64,000 nt of DNA from Novosphingobium panipatense (lineage in GTDB: Bacteria > Pseudomonadota > Alphaproteobacteria > Sphingomonadales > Sphingomonadaceae): NCBI RefSeq assembly GCF_002149965.1, contig NZ_MSQB01000001.1:1-64000 (forward strand), given 5' to 3'. Every line of letters starts with the position of its first letter. The stretch's first letter is position 1. The notes under the pieces are model-generated. The model had not been told where the DNA came from. It did no database searches and was given only the letters and a program-made list of their open reading frames with translations. Positions 9,783-16,575 of the stretch are shown here, piece after piece. Made by a program: the position numbers and the translations under genes.

Positions 9783-9821
9783 ATGGTCGGTGCAGTCCTT
9801 CGCAGCAGGTGCAACCCGTGA
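9783..9821 (+). CDS. Putative 12-residue leader peptide overlapping the GH29 start
   Basis: An ATG with the best Shine-Dalgarno of the area (AGGAAGGGGA, 9765-9774) opens a 13-codon frame, MVGAVLRSRCNP. It ends in TGA overlapping a GTG start of the next gene (GTGA, 9818-9821). This is the geometry of a coupled leader. It could instead reflect a one-base indel at the true N-terminus of the fucosidase, so confidence is low. Confidence 0.35.
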   Translation: MVGAVLRSRCNP

Positions 9822-11467
9822 AGGGGCTGAGGCCGGATCGTCGCCGCTTTCTGGCGGGCGCGCTTGCCGCAGGGGCCTCGGCCCGGCCGCTCGCCGCTGC
9901 TGCCGTCACGACCGGCGCGGCTGCCGGCCCGGTGCAGGCCAGCTGGGCCTCGCTGGTTGAGCATTATCGCTATCCCGACTGGTTCCGCGATGCCAAGTTC
10001 GGCATCTGGTCGCACTGGGGCCCGCAGGCCGTGCCCGAGCAGGGCGATTGGTACGGACGCTTCCTCTACATGCAGGGGCATCCGATGTACGAACATCACC
10101 TGAAGACTTATGGCCATCCGGCCGATACCGGCATGATGGAGATCCAGAATCGCTGGAAGGCGGAAGCCTGGGATCCGGAAGCGCTGATGCAGCGCTATGT
10201 GAAGGCGGGCGCCAGGTACTTCGTCTCGCTCGCCTGCCATCACGACAATCTCGACTGTTTCGACAGTTCGCATCACGCCTGGAACTCGCAGCGCGTGGGG
10301 CCGGGCCGCGATATCGTCGGCACATGGGAGAAGGCGGCGCGCGCGGCGGGGCTGAAGTTCGGTGTTTCCAACCATATCTCGCACGCCTGGCACTGGTATC
10401 AGCCGGCCTATGCCTATGATCCCGAAGGCCCGCGCAAGGGCGAGCGCTACGACGCCTATCGACTGACCAAGGCCGATGGCGCGGGCAAGTGGTGGGACGG
10501 GCTGGACCCGCAGGAACTCTACACCGGCCCCCACATGGTCGCCCCTGACGGCATCGATTCCATCGCGGCGATGAACGCCTGGCACGACAAGAATGACGGC
10601 CAGTGGATCGAAACCGCCCCGCCGGGGGACGAGACGTTCGCGCGCCAGTGGCTGCTGCGGCAGATGGACCTCGTGGCCAAGTATCGCCCGGATTTCTGCT
10701 ATTTCGACAATTACGAACTGCCCTTCGGCCAGTACGGCCTTGCGGCGGCGGCGGACTATTACAACCGCTCGATCGAATGGCATGGCAAGATCGACGTGGT
10801 GCTGACCGCCAAGCAGCTCAAATCCTACGCCCGCTTCGGCTTGGTGCAGGACGTGGAGCGCGGCTTTACCGACCATCTCTGGGACGAGCCCTGGCAGACC
10901 GATACCTGCATCGGCGACTGGTTCTACAACCGCGATCGTTTCACGCAGAAGAGCTATGTCGGGGCGCAGGGCGTGCTCCAGCGGCTGGCCGATGTGATCT
11001 CGAAGAACGGCAACCTGCTGCTCTCGATCCCCCAGCGCGGCGACGGCACCATCGATAGCGAGGAGGAGAAAATCCTCGACGACCTCGCCCGCTGGATGGC
11101 GGTGAACGGGCAGGCCGTCTTCGGATCGCGCCCCTGGCATACCTATGGCGAGGGGCCGACAGTGCTCTCGGTCGGGATGCAGAACGAGGGCGGATTCAAG
11201 GGCTTCGTCGAGGGCGACGTGCGCTTCACCGTCAAGGACGACGCGCTCTACCTGTTCGTACTGGCCGCGCCGAAGAAGCCGCTTTCCGTGAAGGCGCTGG
11301 GTCGCCGCGCGATGGCGCAGGCGGGCAAGGGGCAAGTGGCAAAAGTCACGCTGTTGGGCGGCGGCGCGGTGCCGTTCCGACAGGGGGCTGAGGCAATGGA
11401 AATCGACCTGCCGCAAGGGCTGGGCACGGTGCCGGTTGTGAAGATCGAAGGGCGCGGGATCGCCTGA
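9818..11467 (+). CDS. GH29 alpha-L-fucosidase, Tat-type signal
   Basis: This 549-residue protein has a twin-arginine signal (DRRRFLAGALAAGA), suggesting export in folded form. The GH29 barrel opens with WFRDAKFGIWSHWG and contains SLACHHDNLDCFDS. The predicted nucleophile is Asp297 in PDFCYFDNYELPFG, where many family members have FDG. The expected role is removal of alpha-L-fucose from fucosylated xyloglucan side chains or related glycans; GH95 does this job in many xyloglucan loci. GTG 9818 overlaps the stop of a small leader frame, and an in-frame GTG at 9809 is an alternative. It is the fourth gene of the operon. Family is clear; linkage specificity is inferred. Confidence 0.87.
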   Translation: MKGLRPDRRRFLAGALAAGASARPLAAAAVTTGAAAGPVQASWASLVEHYRYPDWFRDAKFGIWSHWGPQAVPEQGDWYGRFLYMQGHPMYEHHLKTYGHPADTGMMEIQNRWKAEAWDPEALMQRYVKAGARYFVSLACHHDNLDCFDSSHHAWNSQRVGPGRDIVGTWEKAARAAGLKFGVSNHISHAWHWYQPAYAYDPEGPRKGERYDAYRLTKADGAGKWWDGLDPQELYTGPHMVAPDGIDSIAAMNAWHDKNDGQWIETAPPGDETFARQWLLRQMDLVAKYRPDFCYFDNYELPFGQYGLAAAADYYNRSIEWHGKIDVVLTAKQLKSYARFGLVQDVERGFTDHLWDEPWQTDTCIGDWFYNRDRFTQKSYVGAQGVLQRLADVISKNGNLLLSIPQRGDGTIDSEEEKILDDLARWMAVNGQAVFGSRPWHTYGEGPTVLSVGMQNEGGFKGFVEGDVRFTVKDDALYLFVLAAPKKPLSVKALGRRAMAQAGKGQVAKVTLLGGGAVPFRQGAEAMEIDLPQGLGTVPVVKIEGRGIA

Positions 11468-11501
11468 ACCTAAACGTACCCTTAAAGGATTCTAACGCGA
11501 C

Positions 11502-13142
11502 ATGAGAGGCACCTGGAAGACCGCCACGATCTTTGGCACGGCCCTCTGCGCCGCGCTTGCCGGTGCCCCCTTGCCGGCGTCGGCTGCATCCGACGAGGTG
11601 CCCCATATCGTCACCCGTGAAGGCCGTCATGCGCTGATCGTTGATAGCGCTCCCTTTCTGATGCTGGGCGCTCAGATCAACAACTCCAGCGCATGGCCGG
11701 CGACGCTGCCCAAAGTCTGGCCGACGATGGCGGCTATGCACGTCAACACCGTCGAGGTGCCGATCGGCTGGGAGCAGATCGAGCCCGAGGAAGGCCGCTT
11801 CGATTTCACGTTCGTCGACCAGTTGCTCCAACAGGCGCGTGCGCAGAATGTGCGGCTGGTGCTGCTGTGGTTCGGCACCTGGAAGAACACCAACCCGCAA
11901 TATGCGCCGCGCTGGGTGAAGCTGGACAATGCCCGCTTCCCGCGCATGCGCCGCGCGGACGGCACCCTGCATTACGCGCTCTCCCCCTTCGGCAAGGCGA
12001 CCCTGGCGGCGGACAGCAAGGCCTTCGCCGCGCTGATGACGCATCTGGCAGAGGTGGACCGGCAGAACACCGTCATCATGATGCAGGTGGAGAACGAGGC
12101 CGGCTCCTACGGCCTCGCCCGCGACCACTCGCCCGAAGCCAATGCCGCCTTCGCCGCGCCCGTGCCCGAAGCCTTGCGCAAGCGCCTTGGCAAACCCGCC
12201 GGCAACTGGACCGCGCTGTTCGGTCGCGATGCCGAACTCTATTTCCACGCCTGGCAGGTCGCCAGCTACATCGACAAGGTGGCGGCGGCGGGCAAGGCGG
12301 TGAAGCCGCTGCCGATGTACGTCAACGCCGCACTGCCGGGCGATCCCTTTACCTGGCAGGACCCGAACACGTACGCCAGCGGCGGCCCGGCCAATACGGT
12401 GATCGACGTCTACAAGGCCGCCGCACCGCACCTCGATCTGGTGGCGCCGGACATCTACAACCCGAAGCACAAGGCCTATCTCGGCTTCCTCGACGCCTAT
12501 CGCCGCGCCGACAATCCGCTGTTCGTGCCCGAGACCGGCCACGCGCCCGAATATGCGCGCCACTTCTTCGCGGCGCTGGGCGGCGGCGCGATCGGCTGGT
12601 CGCCCTTCGGCATCGATCCGCTACGCTATCGCCCCAACCTGCCGCTGGCATCGAAGCTGGATGAAGAGGCGATCGCCCCCTTCGCGGCCGATTACGCCCT
12701 GTTCGCGCCGATGGCCCGCATCTGGGCAAAGCTGGCCTTCGAAGGCAAAGTCTGGGGCGCGTCCGAACCCGAAGACCCCGCCGATGGCCACAAGCAGGTG
12801 ATCCCGCTGGGCAAGTACGTCGCCACCGCCAATTTCGGCAACGGAGACTTCGGCCCCACCGACCCCAAGGGCAATGCCAAACTCTCGGGCGGTGTCGCCA
12901 TCGCGCAGATCGGCCCGGACGAATACCTCGTCACCGGCTACTTCGCCCGGGTGGAATTCGCGCTCTCCAATCCGAAGACCGCCAACGTGATCTTCGACCG
13001 GGTGGAGGAGGGCACTTACGATGCCGCAGGCAAGTGGCAGTTCCAGCGCGTGTGGAACGGCGATCAAGTGGACTGGGGCCTGAACTTCACTGCCGCCCCG
13101 CAAGTGCTGCATGTGAAGCTGGCGACCTATCCGATCCGCTAG
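11502..13142 (+). CDS. GH35 beta-galactosidase (second copy), secreted
   Basis: This 546-residue protein has a signal peptide (MRGTWKTATIFGTALCAALAG). It has the same GH35 plus C-terminal (DUF5597-like) layout as the gene at 5143. The predicted acid/base is Glu199 in QVENEAGSY and the nucleophile Glu344 in FVPETGHA. The two copies align through most of their length and share exact DNA blocks, including 43 nt at 12287-12329 and 36 nt in the LLWFGTWKNT region. It closes the plus-strand operon and converges on GH43. Having two copies may allow different galactosyl or arabinosyl side-chain specificities, which the sequence does not show. Confidence 0.87.
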   Translation: MRGTWKTATIFGTALCAALAGAPLPASAASDEVPHIVTREGRHALIVDSAPFLMLGAQINNSSAWPATLPKVWPTMAAMHVNTVEVPIGWEQIEPEEGRFDFTFVDQLLQQARAQNVRLVLLWFGTWKNTNPQYAPRWVKLDNARFPRMRRADGTLHYALSPFGKATLAADSKAFAALMTHLAEVDRQNTVIMMQVENEAGSYGLARDHSPEANAAFAAPVPEALRKRLGKPAGNWTALFGRDAELYFHAWQVASYIDKVAAAGKAVKPLPMYVNAALPGDPFTWQDPNTYASGGPANTVIDVYKAAAPHLDLVAPDIYNPKHKAYLGFLDAYRRADNPLFVPETGHAPEYARHFFAALGGGAIGWSPFGIDPLRYRPNLPLASKLDEEAIAPFAADYALFAPMARIWAKLAFEGKVWGASEPEDPADGHKQVIPLGKYVATANFGNGDFGPTDPKGNAKLSGGVAIAQIGPDEYLVTGYFARVEFALSNPKTANVIFDRVEEGTYDAAGKWQFQRVWNGDQVDWGLNFTAAPQVLHVKLATYPIR

Positions 13143-13158
13143 AGGCCATGAGACAGGA

Positions 13159-13187
13159 GCAGCGCGCCAGTCGAACCGCCGCGCTGC
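13159..13187. terminator. Short hairpin between convergent GH35 and GH43
   Basis: GCAGCGCG (13159-13166) pairs with CGCGCTGC (13180-13187) in the 51-bp gap between two convergent genes. The position suits a bidirectional terminator, but there is no U-tract. Confidence 0.4.
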
Positions 13188-13193
13188 CCAAGA

Positions 13194-14807
13194 TCAACCG
13201 TTCACCGCCCGATAGCGGAAGTCGCGCAGCCGGGCCTGACCGCTGCCCGCCGCATAGATGCCGAAACGCAGGCTGAGGAAGCCGCCGAAGACATTGTGAT
13301 GGATGCCCGATACTTCCATGCGAGTGCCATGGCGCTGCCAGTTCTTGCCCTCGTCATACGAATAGTACCACGTCACCACATTCTCGTGGTTGGTGACACG
13401 CAGGCGCAGGCTGCGGGCCTTGTGCGGCACCCCCGCCCAGGGCAGGTCTTCCGAGTATTCGTAGATCTTCAGCTTTTCGGGCGTGAAGCCCAGGCCGACG
13501 AAAGCCTTGTGATTGTAGAACTGCAGGATGCCCGCCTCGCCGTCTCCGGTCAGGTCGATCGAGACTTCGGCTTCGTAGCTGCGGTCGCCCACGAGGCAGG
13601 TCAGCGGTGAGGAATCCGCAGGCGACGTGCCGCTGCCCGCGATCATCAGTCCGCCCGTTTCGTAGCGCGCGCGCTCGGCTTCGCCGCGCTTGGGAGCGTG
13701 AAAGCTCCATTGCACGCCGAAGCGGTCTTTCGCGAAATCGTCAGACAGGCCCGGCGTCGAGGCGCTGGGAATGCCGCCCTTCGGCTTCGGCAAGGGCAGC
13801 GAAAGGTCGCCGCCTTTTGCGCGGAACCAGCCGTCAGCCGTCCATTCGATCGGCTCCAGCAGGGTCTGGCGTCCCAGCGTGCGCATGCCGTTTTCATAGC
13901 CGTGATAGACCATCCACCAGTCGCCCCCTGGTCCCTCGACAAGCGTGGCATGGCCGCGCGACCACCATGGTTCGTCCACGCTGACCGTGCGCACCAGCGG
14001 GTTGCGGGGGCAGTGCTCCCATGGCCCGTTGATCGAGCGGGAACGGGCGGCGATCACCATGTGCCCGGTCACCGGCCCGGCTGTGCCGCCGATGGCGGTG
14101 ACGAGATAGAACCATTCGCCCTTGCGCAGCAGTTTGGGGCCTTCGGGCGCGAAGTTCTCCACCACCCAGTCGTCCGGGTAGCGCCAGGGGTTGTAGGCCT
14201 GCTCCAGCGTGCCGTCGGTGGCGAGGCCGTCGTCAGTCAGGCGAACCCGGCGGATGCCGTTGGTGAAGAGATAGCGCTTGCCGTCCTCGCCGACCACATG
14301 GCCCGGATCGATGGCGCCGCGAATGCCGAGGTCGACCGGTTCGCTCCACGGCCCGGCGATGTCATCGGCCCAGATCACGTAGATCGACCAGCCTTCGCCC
14401 TTGGGATCGGCGGGGATGTAGATGAAGTAGCGGCCCTCGTGCTTCACCAGATCGACTGCCCAGATGGTGCCGAGATTGCGGTGCAGTGCCGGTCCCACCG
14501 GTGCCCAGTTGACCAGATCGGTCGAGCGCCAGATCACCAGCCCCGGATAGGAATCGAACGATGAATGCGTCATGTAATAGACGCTGCCGTCCTTCAGGAT
14601 CGTCGGATCGGCGTGATCGCCCGAGATGATCGGATTGCGATAGAGACCATTGCCGAGATCGGCCTTGCGCTGGCCTTCGGCGCCGGTGCCCCATTGCGGG
14701 GTAGCGGGCTTGGCACCGGTCAGGGCATTTGCCAGCGAGGGCGCAAGGGCGGGCAGGGCCGTCCCGGCCAAGGCGCCCCCGAACATCGTGCGGCGGGTAA
14801 CGTCCAT
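13194..14807 (-). CDS. GH43 beta-xylosidase / alpha-L-arabinofuranosidase, Tat-type signal
   Basis: This 537-residue protein starts with a twin-arginine signal (VTRRTMFGGALAGTALPA). A five-bladed GH43 propeller follows (residues about 55-330) and then a C-terminal beta-sandwich (about 345-535, with NHENVVTWYYSYD). Catalytic candidates are Asp67 in GDHADPTI (base), Asp166 in GAIDPGHV (pKa modulator) and Glu221 in APEGPKLL (acid). It should release xylose or arabinose from oligosaccharides. It lies 10 bp downstream of GH39 in the same operon, under the operator at 16399. GH43 enzymes occur in xyloglucan loci where they remove arabinose, but arabinoxylan is equally possible. The subfamily was not assigned. 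Confidence 0.87.
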   Translation of the reverse strand: MDVTRRTMFGGALAGTALPALAPSLANALTGAKPATPQWGTGAEGQRKADLGNGLYRNPIISGDHADPTILKDGSVYYMTHSSFDSYPGLVIWRSTDLVNWAPVGPALHRNLGTIWAVDLVKHEGRYFIYIPADPKGEGWSIYVIWADDIAGPWSEPVDLGIRGAIDPGHVVGEDGKRYLFTNGIRRVRLTDDGLATDGTLEQAYNPWRYPDDWVVENFAPEGPKLLRKGEWFYLVTAIGGTAGPVTGHMVIAARSRSINGPWEHCPRNPLVRTVSVDEPWWSRGHATLVEGPGGDWWMVYHGYENGMRTLGRQTLLEPIEWTADGWFRAKGGDLSLPLPKPKGGIPSASTPGLSDDFAKDRFGVQWSFHAPKRGEAERARYETGGLMIAGSGTSPADSSPLTCLVGDRSYEAEVSIDLTGDGEAGILQFYNHKAFVGLGFTPEKLKIYEYSEDLPWAGVPHKARSLRLRVTNHENVVTWYYSYDEGKNWQRHGTRMEVSGIHHNVFGGFLSLRFGIYAAGSGQARLRDFRYRAVNG

Positions 14808-14817
14808 CGCGCTTTCC

Positions 14818-16374
14818 TTACTTCGAGACAGGTTCGAGCGTGACGAGCGCCACGTCGTTGCTGCGCATCGCCACTTCGACCGTTACGGCGGCGTCCTTGC
14901 CGACGCGGACCAGCCGGTCCTGCTCGGGCCGGTCGGCGGTTTCCTGCTGAAGCTGCGCCAGCTCTGCCGGCGAAAGCGCGGCAGGCATGCCCATGTCGAT
15001 ATAGGACGAAAGCGGGTCGTTCAGCCGATAGCCGGTCTTGTGGACCTGCAGGCGGTAATTGCCCTTGGCCACGTGACTGAACCGGAACGTCACCGGTTTG
15101 CTGGGTGTGGCGGGCACTTGCCGGGTGTAGAACGGCTTGTTGCTGACGGTCTGCACCGGCTGCTGGAAATCCCAGACGAGCGCGGCGATGCGCTTGCCGT
15201 CGCGCGCCGCCATCGCCTGCGTATCACCGGTGGCAAGGGCCTGCCCGCGAACCGCATTCAAGTACTTGTAGGCGAACCACGCGGGCTTGCGGATGCCCTC
15301 CCGGTTCATCAGGCCGAAGCCACCGTGGAACGGGGTGGGCGGCGGACCGGGTTCCTCGAACAGGTCGGTATAGGCCCAGTAGCTCATGCCCTGGACCATG
15401 CCCTGCGTCGCCTTCAGCTTGCTGAGGATGTAGGGCGCGCTGACGTAGCTGTCGTGAACGAAGTCACGCGGGGTATAGCTGGTGCTCCATTCGGTGAAGA
15501 ACAGCGGGATGCCGGGGAAGGCCGACGCCTCGATCTCGCCGCGCACCTTGCGCACGTCGCCGGTGATGGCATCGGGCGAGGGTGAGAGCTTGGTGTCCTG
15601 CTTGCCCTGCTCGTCCAGAAAGCCGCCGTCGACGCCGTATGTATGCGTCGCCACGAAGTCGACCGGCAGCTTGTTGTCCGAGGCATACTTCAGGAACTCG
15701 GGCACCCAAGCCGCGCCTGCGGTGGCAGGGCCGCCGACGCGCAGCCTGGGATCGATCGCCTTGATGGTGGCTGCCGTATTCGCGTAAAGTTCGAAGTAGG
15801 CCTGCTGGTCCGCCTTTTCCCAGAAACCGTCGAGGTTGGGCTCGTTCCACAGCTCGAAGTACCAGCTGCGCACTTCCTCGGCGCCGTAGCGCGCGCGCAG
15901 GTGGGTGACGAAGGCCTGGATCAGGTCCCGCCACATCTTGGGCTCGGGGTGGGAGGTATTGCCCTTCCAGTAGAACAGCTGCTGGTCTGAGGTGCGCATG
16001 ACCGCCGGGGTCCAGCCGAGTTCGATGAACGGCCGGATACGCTTGGCCAGAAGCCCGTCGTAGAGCTGGTCGATCTTCGTCCAGTCGTAGACGATCTTGC
16101 CGTCAACCTTGCGCACCGTGCCCAGCACGTCATGGAAGATGTCGTGGAAGCGGATGTAGCGGAAGCCCAGTTCGTCGGACGCCAGCTTGAGCTGTGCCTG
16201 GCTGTCTTCGCGGATCAGCGTCCCGGGATAGTCCGAACCGACCGAGAGGTCGAAGAACCGATCCACCGGCCCGGTCGGCGCGGCGGCGTCGATGGCGATT
16301 TCGCGTGTTTCGGCAGCCATGGCCGGCTGCGCCAGAACGGCTGTTACAAGAGCCGTGAGGCCTATCTTGAGCAT
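14818..16374 (-). CDS. GH39 beta-xylosidase-like glycosidase, secreted
   Basis: This 518-residue protein has a signal peptide (MLKIGLTALVTAVLAQPAMA). A GH39 clan-A barrel follows, then a C-terminal beta-sandwich. The acid/base is Glu178 in FELWNEPNLDGFW and the nucleophile Glu295 in FFTEWSTSYT, both in the expected family contexts. GH39 members release xylose from short beta-xylosides; some act on other pentosides. It is the first gene of a two-gene operon with GH43. Its start lies 24 bp from the strong LacI-type operator, a position suited to direct repression. Its job in xyloglucan use is not obvious, so the regulon may also cover xylan-derived oligosaccharides. Confidence 0.85.
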   Translation of the reverse strand: MLKIGLTALVTAVLAQPAMAAETREIAIDAAAPTGPVDRFFDLSVGSDYPGTLIREDSQAQLKLASDELGFRYIRFHDIFHDVLGTVRKVDGKIVYDWTKIDQLYDGLLAKRIRPFIELGWTPAVMRTSDQQLFYWKGNTSHPEPKMWRDLIQAFVTHLRARYGAEEVRSWYFELWNEPNLDGFWEKADQQAYFELYANTAATIKAIDPRLRVGGPATAGAAWVPEFLKYASDNKLPVDFVATHTYGVDGGFLDEQGKQDTKLSPSPDAITGDVRKVRGEIEASAFPGIPLFFTEWSTSYTPRDFVHDSYVSAPYILSKLKATQGMVQGMSYWAYTDLFEEPGPPPTPFHGGFGLMNREGIRKPAWFAYKYLNAVRGQALATGDTQAMAARDGKRIAALVWDFQQPVQTVSNKPFYTRQVPATPSKPVTFRFSHVAKGNYRLQVHKTGYRLNDPLSSYIDMGMPAALSPAELAQLQQETADRPEQDRLVRVGKDAAVTVEVAMRSNDVALVTLEPVSK

Positions 16375-16398
16375 CTTTCCCCTCCGTTTGTGTCGCTA

Positions 16399-16412
16399 TG
16401 GTAGCGCAAACA
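16399..16412. promoter_or_regulatory. LacI-family operator (TGGTAGCGCAAACA)
   Basis: The reverse complement, TGTTTGCGCTACCA, differs at one of 14 bases from the site at 1495-1508. It lies immediately upstream of the GH39-GH43 operon. Two near-identical palindromes 15 kb apart, each next to a glycosidase gene, strongly suggest a shared regulator. Confidence 0.78.
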
Positions 16413-16575
16413 ATTTTGCGCGCAATGCGTTCGGCGTCGTCTTGCCGGAGAACGCTTCAAAGTCTGGAAGATCGGTGGGAGCTTCGGTCGCACTGACGCG
16501 TTTTTACGCGGAATTCTTCGAAAGCTCTTCCTCTTGCGCGATGACTCCGCGGCGAAGCCGCCCTATTCTGATCGA

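Noticed and set aside
16534..16575. TTG start for the kinase at 16534
   Set aside because: Rare start without a ribosome site; the added 14 residues look non-conserved, so ATG 16576 or 16618 is preferred.
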